Shown: positions 1-8,698 of the stretch, one piece after another
Numbering within the stretch: position 1 is the first letter of the stretch
Layout of the letters: each line of letters starts with the position of its first letter
Assembly: GCA_910579155.1 (NCBI GenBank)
Contig: CAJTTS010000003.1
Coordinates: 1-64,000 of the forward strand
Direction of reading: 5' to 3'
Source: an uncultured Oscillospiraceae bacterium
GTDB taxonomy: Bacteria; Bacillota_A; Clostridia; Oscillospirales; Oscillospiraceae
DNA length: 64,000 nucleotides
Translations under genes and position numbers: made by a program
The notes under the pieces: generated by a model
Seen by the model: the letters and a program-made list of their open reading frames with translations, nothing else
Told to the model about the DNA's origin: nothing
The model's database searches: none

Positions 1-1959
1 CAGTACGCCGTGGCCATCGAGATCGCCCTGGGGGGCGCCATGCAGAACCTGGTGGCCGAGCGGGACGAGGACGGCAAGAACGCCATCAGCTACCTCAAGC
101 GCCGGGACGGGGGCCGGGCCACCTTCCTGCCCATGAACACCATCCGCCCCGCCGACTTCCGGGACAGAGCCGTGGAACGGGAGGACGGCTTCGTGGGCAT
201 GGGGGACGCGCTGATCTCCTTCGACCGGGAGTACGCCAATATCTTCTCCAACCTGCTGGGCCGGGTGGTCATCGCGGACAGCATGGACAAGGCCATGGCC
301 ATGGCCCGGAAATTCGGCCACCGCTTCCGGATCGTCACCCTGGACGGCCAGGTGCTCAACGCGGGGGGCTCCATGACCGGCGGCTCGGTGTCCCGCTCGG
401 CGGGCATTTTGAGCCGGGCCAACGAGCTGGAACGCCTAAATAAGCAGAAGGACGGCCTTGCCGCCGACCTGAAAACGGCTTCCGACGAGCTGGCAAAGGC
501 CCAGCGGGAGCTCACCGCCGCCCAGTACGAGCTGGATGCCGCCGCCGGACAGCTCCGGGAGGCGGAGGACGCGGTGCTCAAGTGGTCCGAGCGGGCGGAC
601 AGCGCGTCCGTCCAGCTGGCGGACCTGGAGCTGCGCCGCCAGATTCTGGCCGGGGACCGCGCCCAGGTCCGCCGCCGGATGGAGGAAAATACGGCAAACA
701 CCGCCCAGGCCAAGGCCCGCATCGGGGAATTGGAGGGCTCCGCCGCCGCCCTGCGCTCGGAGGGGGAGGCCAAGGCCCAGGGCCGCACCGCCCTCCAGGA
801 CAAGGTGTCGGCCCTCAGCGAGGAGTCCGCCCGGCACAGCGCAAAACTGGCGGGGCTGGAGGGAGAGCAGTCCGCCCTGAGCCAGTCCATCGGCGAGCTG
901 GAGCGGCTGCGGGACGACCTGAGCGGCGACACCGCCAACCGCACCGCCATGATCGGCCAATTCGAGCAGCAGAACGACTACCTCCTGCGCCGCATCCAGG
1001 AGGAGGAGGAGCGGCTGCAGCGGCTGCGCACCGCCAGCCAGGAGGGGACCGCCGCCATCCGGCGCCTCAACGATGAGAAGCTGACCCTGGAGGGCCGGCG
1101 CAACCAGGCCGACCGCCAGGCCCGGGACAAGAACAACGAGCTGAACAACATGGAGCGGGAGGTGGCCAACCTGGAGAACAAGGCCTCCGCCGCCGCAGTG
1201 GAGGAGTGCCAGCTGCTGGACAAGCTGTGGGAGAGCTACGAGCTGTCCCACGAGGCAGCCAGGGCCGAACGGGTGGAGCTGGAGTCGGTGCCCAAGGCCC
1301 AGCGGCGCATCGGCGAGCTGAAGCGGTCCATCTCCGCCCTGGGCAGCATCAACCCCGACGCGGTGGAGGAGTTTGCCCGGGTCAACGAGCGCTACACCTA
1401 CTTCACCGGCCAGCGGGACGACGTGGCCAAGGCGAAAAAGGAGCTGCTGGACATCATCGCCCAGATCACCGGGGAGATGACGGCCATTTTCAAGGAGCAG
1501 TTCGCCCTGATCGACCAGGAGTTCCGGAAGGCCTTCGCCGAGCTGTTCGGCGGCGGCAAGGCGGAGCTGCTCCTGGACGATCCGGAGGACGTGCTGGGCT
1601 GCGGCATCGAGATACGGGCCCAACCCCCCGGCAAGACCATCCAGCACATGAGCTCCCTGTCCGGCGGAGAGCGGGCGCTGATCGCCATCGCGCTGTATTT
1701 TGCCATATTAAAGGTCAGGCCCACGCCGTTCTGCGTCATGGATGAGATCGAGGCGGCCCTGGACGAGTCCAACGTGGTGCGCTACGCCAGGTACATGCGG
1801 CGGATGAGCGGCAAGACCCAGTTCATCGTCATCACCCACCGCCGGGGCACCATGGAGGAGGCCGACGTGCTCTACGGCGTCACCATGCAGGAGAAGGGCG
1901 TGTCCCGTATGCTGACCATCGACCTGAACGATGTGGAGAAGGAGCTGGATATCAAATGA
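1..1959 (+). CDS. smc: Chromosome segregation ATPase SMC, C-terminal half (5' end outside window)
   Basis: The reading frame is open from base 1, so this is the last 652 residues of a protein usually near 1190. SMC dimers organise and segregate the chromosome with ScpA and ScpB. The first ~125 residues are the hinge, with the glycine-rich SMTGGS turn. A long Glu/Arg/Ala-rich coiled coil follows to about residue 500. The C-terminal ATPase lobe carries the ABC signature LSGGER and the Walker B stretch CVMDEIEAALDE, ending in the HRRGTMEEAD region. The stop overlaps the next gene by 4 bases (ATGA), and ftsY follows, the usual smc-ftsY order of Firmicutes. The family call is certain; the start cannot be seen. 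Confidence 0.97.
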   Translation, partial: QYAVAIEIALGGAMQNLVAERDEDGKNAISYLKRRDGGRATFLPMNTIRPADFRDRAVEREDGFVGMGDALISFDREYANIFSNLLGRVVIADSMDKAMAMARKFGHRFRIVTLDGQVLNAGGSMTGGSVSRSAGILSRANELERLNKQKDGLAADLKTASDELAKAQRELTAAQYELDAAAGQLREAEDAVLKWSERADSASVQLADLELRRQILAGDRAQVRRRMEENTANTAQAKARIGELEGSAAALRSEGEAKAQGRTALQDKVSALSEESARHSAKLAGLEGEQSALSQSIGELERLRDDLSGDTANRTAMIGQFEQQNDYLLRRIQEEEERLQRLRTASQEGTAAIRRLNDEKLTLEGRRNQADRQARDKNNELNNMEREVANLENKASAAAVEECQLLDKLWESYELSHEAARAERVELESVPKAQRRIGELKRSISALGSINPDAVEEFARVNERYTYFTGQRDDVAKAKKELLDIIAQITGEMTAIFKEQFALIDQEFRKAFAELFGGGKAELLLDDPEDVLGCGIEIRAQPPGKTIQHMSSLSGGERALIAIALYFAILKVRPTPFCVMDEIEAALDESNVVRYARYMRRMSGKTQFIVITHRRGTMEEADVLYGVTMQEKGVSRMLTIDLNDVEKELDIK

Positions 1960-2252
1960 TGGAGAAGCGCTGTTCCAACTGCGGCGGCATCATGCAGTAT
2001 CAGGGCGTCGACAAGATCCAACTTGGCCAGGCGGGCCTTTTGCTGGGTCATTTGTCCAATCTGTGGCATGGGGCGCTTTACGTGGAAATTTGGGAATGCC
2101 CGGAGTGCGGCAAGCTGGATCTCTATCGGGGAGAAGGTCCTCGGGAGGAGGAGGGGCATATGGCCCAGACGGTCTGCCCCAATTGTGGAGCAGAGCATGA
2201 CCTGGACGACCCCAAATGTCCCTATTGCGGGGCGAAGAACCCCAATATTTAA
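1956..2252 (+). CDS. Small double zinc-ribbon protein between smc and ftsY
   Basis: This 98-residue protein has four CxxC pairs. One pair (CSNC near residue 6, CPEC near 50) frames a hydrophobic middle; the other (CPNC and CPYC in the last 30 residues) is a classic zinc ribbon ending in GAKNPNI. No enzyme domain is visible. The ATG overlaps the smc stop (ATGA), so it is probably translationally coupled to smc, and ftsY starts 17 bases later. The role is unknown; a nucleic-acid or protein-binding accessory is the most that can be inferred. Confidence 0.8.
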   Translation: MMEKRCSNCGGIMQYQGVDKIQLGQAGLLLGHLSNLWHGALYVEIWECPECGKLDLYRGEGPREEEGHMAQTVCPNCGAEHDLDDPKCPYCGAKNPNI

Positions 2253-2269
2253 GATAAAGGAAGTTTGTT

Positions 2270-3136
2270 ATGGGCTTTTTTGACAAGATCAAGAAAATCG
2301 GCATTTTCAACGGTTTTTCCGAGCTGACCGACGACTTTTACGAGGAACTGGAGGAGTCCCTGGTCATGGCCGACCTGGGGGCGGAGACCACCATGGAGGC
2401 GGTGGAGGAGCTGAAAAGCCGCTGCAAGCAGGAAAAGATCAAGGACATCGAGGGCGCCCGCCAGTGCATGCGGGATATTCTGGCGGAATACCTGTCCATT
2501 GGCGACCTGTCGGTGGACATGAGCAGCACCCCCGCCATCGTGCTGTTTATCGGCGTCAACGGGGTGGGCAAGACCACCTCCATCGGCAAGCTGGCCGCGA
2601 GATGGAAGCGGGAGGGCAAAAAGGTGCTGCTGTGCGCCGGGGACACCTTCCGCGCCGCCGCCGCCGAGCAGCTCACCATCTGGTCCGAACGGGCCGGGGT
2701 GGATATCGTCAAGCAGCACGAGGGAGCGGATCCCGCCGCCGTGGTGTACGACGCGCTGTCCGCCGCCCGGGCCAGGAAGAGCGATGTGGTGCTGGTGGAC
2801 ACCGCCGGGCGGCTGCAAAACAAGGCCAATCTGATGAACGAGCTGAACAAAATCAGCCGCATCATCGACCGGGAGTGCCCAGACACCAGCCGGGAAACCC
2901 TGCTGGTGCTGGACGCCACCACCGGGCAGAACGGGCTGATCCAGGCCAAGGAGTTCTCCAAGGCGGCGGGGGTCACAGGCATTGTGCTCACCAAGCTGGA
3001 CGGCACGGCCAAGGGCGGCATCGTGGTGGCTATCGCCAAGGAGCTGGGCGTGCCGGTGAAATTTGCCGGAGTGGGCGAGGGTGTGGACGACCTCCAGCCC
3101 TTTGACGCGGCGGAGTTCACCCAGGCGCTTTTGTAA
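2270..3136 (+). CDS. ftsY: Signal recognition particle receptor FtsY
   Basis: The 288-residue SRP receptor GTPase docks SRP-ribosome complexes at the membrane. The N domain occupies about residues 1-85 and the G domain the rest. Visible motifs are the P-loop [36 protein letters not shown] and the closing [12 protein letters not shown]. The acidic A domain seen in E. coli is essentially missing, as in many Gram-positive FtsY proteins. It starts 17 bases after the zinc-ribbon gene with aaaggaag upstream, and its TAA lies within the left arm of a long inverted repeat that may act as its terminator. Confidence 0.97.
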   Translation: MGFFDKIKKIGIFNGFSELTDDFYEELEESLVMADLGAETTMEAVEELKSRCKQEKIKDIEGARQCMRDILAEYLSIGDLSVDMSSTPAIVLFIGVNGVGKTTSIGKLAARWKREGKKVLLCAGDTFRAAAAEQLTIWSERAGVDIVKQHEGADPAAVVYDALSAARARKSDVVLVDTAGRLQNKANLMNELNKISRIIDRECPDTSRETLLVLDATTGQNGLIQAKEFSKAAGVTGIVLTKLDGTAKGGIVVAIAKELGVPVKFAGVGEGVDDLQPFDAAEFTQALL

Positions 3137-3297
3137 TACTTTTTCTTGATAAAAAGATTTGAAATCTTTTTATTGCGGCGTTACACGCCGCCCCGCCTGC
3201 GGCGCACAAGAAAAAGTATTGACAACGTTCTTGGCGGCTGCGCCGCCAGGCCGCAGTATGCGGCCTCATAAAACGTTTGCATCGTTTTATGAAGAAC
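3135..3297. repeat. Nested inverted-repeat region between ftsY and rdgB
   Basis: A perfect 14-bp outer inverted repeat (AATACTTTTTCTTG at 3135-3148, its complement at 3207-3220) encloses an A/T hairpin at 3149-3173 and a GCGGCGT/ACGCCGC hairpin near 3175-3191. A second set follows: GTTCTT at 3227-3232 pairs with AAGAAC at 3292-3297 around GGCGG/CCGCC, GCCGCA/TGCGGC and CATAAAACG/CGTTTTATG hairpins. The left arm overlaps the ftsY stop. It may terminate ftsY, or it may be a REP/MITE-type repeat; the window alone cannot decide. No promoter of good quality was found for rdgB in it. Confidence 0.7.
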
Positions 3298-3382
3298 TGG
3301 TATGACAATATTTACACTCTGGCAACGATTTCCGCGCTGGGTTGTTGTATGATAAAAAGAATCAAAATGGAGGCGTATTGGG

Positions 3383-3970
3383 ATGAAATTGGTGCTGGCC
3401 AGTAAGAATGCGAAAAAACTGAAAGAAATGAATGAAATTTTGTCCGGCATGGGGGTGGAGGTGTGCTCTCAGGCGGACGCGGGCGTTGACGTGGACGTGG
3501 AGGAGACCGGGACCACCTTTGAGGAGAATTCGCGGCTCAAGGCCCAGGCGGTGATGGAGGCCAGCGGCCTGCCCGCCATCGCCGACGACTCCGGCCTGTG
3601 CGTGGACGCGCTGAACGGCGCCCCCGGCGTGTACTCCGCCCGGTACGGCGGCGAGGGGCTGGACGACGCGGGGCGCTACCGCCTGCTGCTGTCCAGTATG
3701 CCCGCGGGCAAGCCCCGGACGGCCAAATTCGTTTCTGTCATCACCTGCTGCTTCCCCAACGGCGATGTGCTCACCGCACGGGGAGAGTGCCCCGGCACCA
3801 TCGCCTTTGCCCCCATGGGAGAGGGCGGCTTCGGCTACGACCCGGTGTTCTTCCTGCCCAAGCTGAAAAAAACCTTCGCCCAGCTCTCGCCGGAGGAGAA
3901 AAACGCCATCTCCCACCGGGGGAAGGCGCTGGAGGCGTTCCAGGCCAAGCTGGAGGGCTATTTAAAATGA
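3383..3970 (+). CDS. rdgB: XTP/dITP diphosphatase (non-canonical purine NTP pyrophosphatase)
   Basis: This 195-residue HAM1/RdgB enzyme hydrolyses dITP, XTP and dUTP-like nucleotides to monophosphates, keeping damaged bases out of DNA. The N-terminal LVLASKNAKKLKE substrate loop, the ADDSGLCVDALNGAPGVYSARY catalytic region (cited here as its conserved ends ADDSGL and PGVYSARY), GFGYDPVF and the closing SHRGKAL are all present. Length is typical. The start has tggaggcg upstream. It overlaps the next zinc-ribbon gene by 4 bases (ATGA), suggesting co-translation. Confidence 0.96.
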   Translation: MKLVLASKNAKKLKEMNEILSGMGVEVCSQADAGVDVDVEETGTTFEENSRLKAQAVMEASGLPAIADDSGLCVDALNGAPGVYSARYGGEGLDDAGRYRLLLSSMPAGKPRTAKFVSVITCCFPNGDVLTARGECPGTIAFAPMGEGGFGYDPVFFLPKLKKTFAQLSPEEKNAISHRGKALEAFQAKLEGYLK

Positions 3971-4179
3971 AGAAAGCCAAAACCTGTCCCAAGTGCGGAA
4001 GCAGGGATATAGTTGAGGTTCCAGGCGGTGCGTTCAGCCCCTTGGGCCAAGGCGGAGTGATGGGAACCGGCGGTTTCGGAACGGCCAGAATAGACCGCTG
4101 GGTCTGCTGTGGCTGCGGGTACTCGGAAGCGTGGGTCGAACCGGAGAAATTGCAAAAAATACGAGAAAATAGGCTGTAA
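3967..4179 (+). CDS. Small zinc-ribbon protein
   Basis: This 70-residue basic protein starts MKKAKTCPKCGSRDIVEV and has a second CCGCG pair near residue 48, giving one four-cysteine zinc ribbon split by a Gly-rich loop (GGVMGTGGFG). The ATG overlaps the rdgB stop, and yhbY follows after 19 bases. Base composition is lower in GC than its neighbours. No catalytic residues are visible and the function is unknown; the context links it only to house-cleaning and translation genes. Confidence 0.75.
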   Translation: MKKAKTCPKCGSRDIVEVPGGAFSPLGQGGVMGTGGFGTARIDRWVCCGCGYSEAWVEPEKLQKIRENRL

Positions 4180-4198
4180 GCCGTTAAAGGAGCTATTC

Positions 4199-4504
4199 AT
4201 GGACTTGACAAGCAAGCAACGGGCTCAGCTTCGCGGGCTGGCTAATGACATCGACACCATCGTCCACATCGGCAAGGACGGCATCGGCCCCAACCTGACG
4301 AAACAGGTGGAGGACGCTTTGGAGGCCCGGGAGCTCATCAAGGGCAAGGTGCTGGAGAACAGCCCCCTGTCCCCCCGGGAGGGGGCGGAGGAGCTGGCGA
4401 AAGCCACCCGCAGCCAGGTGGTGCAGGTCATCGGTACCAAGTTCGTCTTATACAGAGAGACCCACAGCAAGCCCCGCGACAAGAGAATCAAGCTGGTAAA
4501 ATAG
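4199..4504 (+). CDS. yhbY: YhbY-family (CRM domain) RNA-binding ribosome assembly protein
   Basis: This 101-residue CRM-domain protein (B. subtilis YqeI, E. coli YhbY) binds pre-50S particles. It shows the family start LTSKQRAQLRGLA, the GKDGIG loop in place of the GxxG RNA-binding turn, and VVQVIGTKFVLYR near the end. The ATG at 4199 was chosen because aaagga sits 7-12 bases upstream; an in-frame extension to 4109 runs into the preceding gene without a binding site. It precedes nadD, as in the B. subtilis yqeH-aroE-yqeI-nadD-yqeK-rsfS cluster. Confidence 0.93.
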   Translation: MDLTSKQRAQLRGLANDIDTIVHIGKDGIGPNLTKQVEDALEARELIKGKVLENSPLSPREGAEELAKATRSQVVQVIGTKFVLYRETHSKPRDKRIKLVK

Positions 4505-4537
4505 GCATCCCGAAACTTTTTAGAGAGGGTGGTCCCA

Positions 4538-5737
4538 TTGAAAATCGGCATTTACGGCGGCAGCTTCAATCCCCCCCATCTGGGTCATCTGGCGGCGGCC
4601 AGGGCGGCGGCGCCCGTGCTGGGGCTGGACAAGCTGGTATTCGTCCCGGCGGGGGTTCCCCCTCACAAGGACCTGGCGCCCGGCAGCCCCACCCGGGCCC
4701 AGCGGCTGGAGATGACGCGGATTGCCGCCGACCAGCTTCTGATGCCCGAGGTTGCCGGGGTGTGGGACACCGAGCTGCACCGGGAGGGCAAGAGCTACAC
4801 CGCCGATACCCTGGAGGAGGCCGTCCGGCGCTGGCCGGGAGATGAACTTTGGCTGCTGATGGGGACGGACATGTTTCTCACCCTCCACCACTGGATGGAG
4901 CCGGAGAAAATCCTGGCCTTGGCGGGGGTGTGCGCCTTTGGACGGACCGAGCAGGACGGCGAGGAGGTCTTCGCCCCCCAGCGGGACTATCTCAGCCGGA
5001 CCTACGGCGCAAAAATCGCCCCCATTTCCATCCCCGACCTGGTGGACGTGTCCTCTACCCGGCTGCGGGAACTGCTGCACCAGGGAAAAGGCCGGGATTT
5101 TTTGCCGGAAGCGGTGTACGGTTACATTTTACGGGAAAAACTATATGGGACCCGGGCCAATTTGAAGCGGCTGAACCTGGAGGACCTGCGGTGCGTGTCC
5201 TACTCCATGGTATACGCCAAGCGGCTGGCCCACATCAAAGGCTGCGAGGAGGAGGCCGCCCGGCTGGCAAACCGTTGGGGCGCCGACGAGGAGCGGATGC
5301 GCCGCGCCGCCATCCTCCACGACTGCACCAAGTACCTTAGCCTTCAGGAGCATCTGGATATCTGCGACCGGTACGGCGTGGAGCTGTGCCCTCTGGAGCG
5401 GGCCACCGACAAGCTGCTCCACGCCAAGAGCGGCGCGGCCCTGGCCAAGCACGTCTTTGGCGTGGACGACGGCGTCTATGAGGCCATCCTCTACCACACC
5501 ACCGCCCGGGCGGGGATGAGCCTGGAGGAAAAGATTTTGTACGTCGCCGATTACATGGAGCCCAACCGGGATTTTCCCGAGGTGGGCGAGCTGCGCCGCT
5601 TGGCGTATACTGACCTGGAGGCTGCGGTGGGTATGGGCGCGTCCCTGGCTATGCAGGAGATGGTCCAGCGGGACAAGGAGCTCCACCACGACACCCAGGG
5701 AGCCTATGAATGTTATGGGAAGGGAAAACAAGCATGA
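4538..5737 (+). CDS. nadD: Fused nicotinate-nucleotide adenylyltransferase (NadD) and YqeK HD-domain hydrolase
   Basis: About residues 1-195 are NadD, which makes NaAD in NAD synthesis: GGSFNPPHLGHL contains the (H/T)xGH nucleotidyltransferase motif, and DVSSTRLREL is the ISSTxxR motif. Residues ~210-399 are YqeK, an HD-domain phosphohydrolase acting on Ap4A in B. subtilis: HDCTKYL carries the HD pair, followed by LLHAKSGA and VADYMEPNRDF. In B. subtilis these are adjacent separate genes; here there is one frame with no stop. The TTG start at 4538 has agagagg 9 bases upstream; the GTG at 4529 is too close to it. It overlaps the LCP gene by 4 bases. Confidence 0.92.
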   Translation: MKIGIYGGSFNPPHLGHLAAARAAAPVLGLDKLVFVPAGVPPHKDLAPGSPTRAQRLEMTRIAADQLLMPEVAGVWDTELHREGKSYTADTLEEAVRRWPGDELWLLMGTDMFLTLHHWMEPEKILALAGVCAFGRTEQDGEEVFAPQRDYLSRTYGAKIAPISIPDLVDVSSTRLRELLHQGKGRDFLPEAVYGYILREKLYGTRANLKRLNLEDLRCVSYSMVYAKRLAHIKGCEEEAARLANRWGADEERMRRAAILHDCTKYLSLQEHLDICDRYGVELCPLERATDKLLHAKSGAALAKHVFGVDDGVYEAILYHTTARAGMSLEEKILYVADYMEPNRDFPEVGELRRLAYTDLEAAVGMGASLAMQEMVQRDKELHHDTQGAYECYGKGKQA

Positions 5738-7212
5738 GCGACCAGTCCAGAAAGATCAATGAAGAAACGCACAGCGCGCCGGGGAAGCGGCTGGAGAAAA
5801 AGACCAAACCGGTGCTGACCCCCGCCCAGGCCAAGAAGAAAAAAGAAAAGACCATCATGATCGTTATGATCGTGCTGGCGGTGGTCATGGTGATCGCCGC
5901 CGCAACGGTGTTGTTTTTCAACCGCTGGTTCAAGGAGCCGGAGCTGCCGGGGCCGGGGCCCGGCCAGTCCGCCTCGCCCAACCAGTCCGGCGCTCCGGCG
6001 GTGGAGACCGGCGAGCCCACCCTGGATTTCGACGCCGTGGAGCCCAAGGTGGGCGGGGAGCGGAAGAGCAAACAGATTTTCACCGTCCTGATCTTCGGCT
6101 CCGACACCACCTCCGGCCTGACGGACACCATGATGGTGGCCACCTACGACGTGACCAACCAGCATGCCACCGTCATGTCCATCCCCCGGGACACCCTCAT
6201 CAACTCCAGCGCCCGGCCCAGCATAGACGCCAAGAAGCTCAACGCCGTGTACAATGTCTACGGCCAGGGGGATAAGGGCATTGAGGCGCTGAGAAACGAG
6301 GTGTCCGAGCTGGTGGGGTTCGTCCCGGACTACTATGTGCAGATCGACTGGGAGCTGGTGGGCGAGATGGTGGACGCCATCGGCGGCGTCTGGTTTGACG
6401 TTCCCCGCCACATGGAGTATTACGATCCCTTCCAGGACTTGAACATCTACCAGGAGAAAGGCTACCGGTTTTTGGACGGCGACGACGCCATGCAGATCGT
6501 CCGCTTCCGGCACAGCAACGACGGCACGGCCATCAGCGATATTGAGCGCCTGAATATCCAGCACGACTTTTTGAAGGCGGTGCTGAAGCAGACCCTCCAG
6601 ATTCAAAATCTGCTCCGGATCGGCCAGCTCATCGACCTGTTCAACAGCCGGGTGAACAGCGACCTGGACGTGGAGAACATGTTCTGGTTCGCCCAGCAGG
6701 CGGTCATGGGCGGGCTTCAGGTGGACGACGTGGAGTTCTGCACCATGCCCAACGCGCTGGGCAGCTACGGCGGGAGGGGCTTCGTCTACCCCATCCAGGG
6801 CGAGCTGCTCACGCTCATCAACCAGTCGCTGAACCCCTATAAGGAGCAGGTGACCATCCGTCAGCTTGACCTGATGAGTCCCACCGGCGACGGCGGGCTG
6901 CGCTCCAGCACCGGGCGGCTGGCGGAGCCGTCCCTGGCATATCCGCCGGTGGTGGCCACCGACGGACCGGATGAGAGCGACCCCGTGGAGAGCGGCGGGC
7001 CCAATGAGAGCGATCCCGTGGGCAGCGACCCGCTGGAGAGCGGGCCGGTCGGCGCCGACCCCATCCCCGCCCAGACCGACGACCCGCCCCCGGCGGGCCC
7101 GTCCGCAGGGCCTGACGTCCCTGTGGGGCCCGTCAGCGACCCGGACCCGGTTGACACAGGTACGGGCGGCGGAGATACCGACGTGACTGACTGGGGCAAT
7201 ACCCCGGAATAA
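5734..7212 (+). CDS. LytR-CpsA-Psr (LCP) family glycopolymer ligase
   Basis: LCP proteins transfer teichoic acid or other glycopolymers from undecaprenyl phosphate to peptidoglycan at the outer membrane face. The 492-residue protein has a basic cytoplasmic segment (~45 residues), one membrane helix (IMIVMIVLAVVMVIAAA), a Pro/Gly linker, and the LCP domain at ~115-355 with LIFGSD, a DTMM strand, MSIPRDT and RFRHSNDG. The last ~110 residues are a low-complexity Pro/Asp/Ser/Gly tail with repeats of ESDPVESG type. The start at 5734 has gggaaggga upstream and overlaps the nadD stop. The yqeK-lytR-rsfS order is typical of Clostridia. Confidence 0.92.
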   Translation: MSDQSRKINEETHSAPGKRLEKKTKPVLTPAQAKKKKEKTIMIVMIVLAVVMVIAAATVLFFNRWFKEPELPGPGPGQSASPNQSGAPAVETGEPTLDFDAVEPKVGGERKSKQIFTVLIFGSDTTSGLTDTMMVATYDVTNQHATVMSIPRDTLINSSARPSIDAKKLNAVYNVYGQGDKGIEALRNEVSELVGFVPDYYVQIDWELVGEMVDAIGGVWFDVPRHMEYYDPFQDLNIYQEKGYRFLDGDDAMQIVRFRHSNDGTAISDIERLNIQHDFLKAVLKQTLQIQNLLRIGQLIDLFNSRVNSDLDVENMFWFAQQAVMGGLQVDDVEFCTMPNALGSYGGRGFVYPIQGELLTLINQSLNPYKEQVTIRQLDLMSPTGDGGLRSSTGRLAEPSLAYPPVVATDGPDESDPVESGGPNESDPVGSDPLESGPVGADPIPAQTDDPPPAGPSAGPDVPVGPVSDPDPVDTGTGGGDTDVTDWGNTPE

Positions 7213-7237
7213 TCCATTTAGAAAAGGAGAGAGCTTC

Positions 7238-7606
7238 ATGCTGAACGAGAAGGAAATGATCGCCATTGCCGTTAAGGCGCTGGACGGCAAGAAGGGCAAG
7301 GACATCAAGGTGCTCCACACCGCCGACCAGACCACCCTGGCGGACTACTTCATCATCTGCAACGGCGCCTCCAACACCCAAGTGCGGGCCCTGGCCGACG
7401 CGGTGGAGGAGGCCATGTCCAAAGCCGGCGAGGAGCCCCACCATATCGAGGGGCACCGGGGCGGCCTTTGGACGCTGATGGACTACTCCAGCGTGGTAGT
7501 CCACGTGTTCACCGAGGAGGGCCGGGAGTTCTACGGCCTGGAGCACCTGTGGTCGGACGCCGACCCGGTGGATATCACCGAGTATCTGACGGCGCAAGCC
7601 GAGTGA
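7238..7606 (+). CDS. rsfS: Ribosomal silencing factor RsfS
   Basis: RsfS binds ribosomal protein L14 and blocks joining of the subunits under starvation. The 122-residue protein has the family sequence: ADYFIICNGASNTQVRALAD, GLWTLMDYSSVVVHVF and REFYGLEHLW. Length and ends match the family. The ATG at 7238 has a strong aaaggag site. It lies 25 bases after the LCP gene and 13 before trpS, consistent with one operon. Confidence 0.96.
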   Translation: MLNEKEMIAIAVKALDGKKGKDIKVLHTADQTTLADYFIICNGASNTQVRALADAVEEAMSKAGEEPHHIEGHRGGLWTLMDYSSVVVHVFTEEGREFYGLEHLWSDADPVDITEYLTAQAE

Positions 7607-7619
7607 GGGCGTGACGGCG

Positions 7620-8624
7620 ATGGAGAATAACAACAATAAAAAAGTGATGCTTTCCGGCATCCAGCCCAGCGGCGAGCTGCATATCGGCAACTATCTGGGG
7701 CCGCTGCGCCATTGGCCGGAGATGATCGACGAGTTCGACTGCTACTTCTTCCTGGCCGACCTGCACACCATCACCGTGCGGCAGGACCCCGCCCAACTGC
7801 GCAAGCGGGTGCTCACCCTCATCGCCCAGTACATCGCCTGCGGGCTGGACCCGGAAAAGTGCGTGCTGTTCATCCAGTCCCATGTCCCCGCCCACAGCCA
7901 GCTTGCCTGGGTGCTGGACTGCTATGCCATGTTCGGCGAGCTGTCCCGCATGACCCAGTTTAAGGACAAGTCCGCCAAGAACGCGGACAACATCAACGCG
8001 GGGCTGTTCACCTACCCGGTGCTGATGGCGGCGGATATCCTGCTCTACCAGCCGGATTTCGTGCCGGTGGGCGAGGACCAGAAGCAGCATGTGGAGATCT
8101 GCCGGGACATCGCCAACCGCTTCAACGGCGTGTACGGCGACGTGTTCAAGGTGCCCGAACCCTACATTGCCAAGGTGGGCGCGCGCATTATGAGTCTCAG
8201 CGCTCCGGAGAGCAAGATGAGCAAGTCCCAGCCCGAGGGCTGCGTGTTCCTCATGGAGAAGCCGGAGGACATCATGCGCAAGTTCAAGCGGGCGGTCACC
8301 GACAGCGACACCGAGCGCTGCGTCCGCCGCGCCCCGGAGAAGCCCGGCGTGTCCAACCTGATCCAGATTTACGCCGCCGCCACGGGCAAGAGCTACGAGG
8401 AGATTGAGCGGGAGTTCGACGGCATGGGCTACGGCAAGTTCAAGCCCGCCGTGGGCGAGGCCGTGGTGGAGACTCTGCGCCCTATCCGGGAGGAGACCGA
8501 GCGGCTGCTGGCCGACAAGGCCTATCTGGAGGGCGTGTACCGGGCCGGGGCGGAGCGGGCGGAATATATCGCCAGCAAGACCCTGCGCAAGGTGTACAAA
8601 AAGGTGGGCTTCCTGCCCAGGTAA
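7620..8624 (+). CDS. trpS: Tryptophanyl-tRNA synthetase
   Basis: This 334-residue class Ic aminoacyl-tRNA synthetase charges tRNA-Trp. The Rossmann core begins SGIQPSGELHIGNYLG, where HIGN is the usual TrpRS form of HIGH. It continues with LYQPDFVPVGEDQKQH and the SKMSKSQ signature, and ends in the helical anticodon-binding domain. The ATG at 7620 is preferred over the GTG at 7611 because the only binding site (gaggg) lies directly against the GTG. There is no T-box leader: only 13 bases separate it from rsfS. Confidence 0.96.
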   Translation: MENNNNKKVMLSGIQPSGELHIGNYLGPLRHWPEMIDEFDCYFFLADLHTITVRQDPAQLRKRVLTLIAQYIACGLDPEKCVLFIQSHVPAHSQLAWVLDCYAMFGELSRMTQFKDKSAKNADNINAGLFTYPVLMAADILLYQPDFVPVGEDQKQHVEICRDIANRFNGVYGDVFKVPEPYIAKVGARIMSLSAPESKMSKSQPEGCVFLMEKPEDIMRKFKRAVTDSDTERCVRRAPEKPGVSNLIQIYAAATGKSYEEIEREFDGMGYGKFKPAVGEAVVETLRPIREETERLLADKAYLEGVYRAGAERAEYIASKTLRKVYKKVGFLPR

Positions 8625-8698
8625 AGAGAAAACGCGCCGCGCGCGGGGAAACGGCCGGCTGATCCAAGCTCAGCGGGCCGAAAAGGAGCGGAATTCAC

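Noticed and set aside
5713..7335. Long minus-strand ORF of 540 codons opposite the LCP gene
   Set aside because: It mirrors the LCP reading frame in GC-rich DNA, has no ribosome site or recognisable domain, and overlaps a clear real gene.
7600..7620. T-box leader before trpS
   Set aside because: Only 13 bases lie between rsfS and trpS, too little for a T-box.
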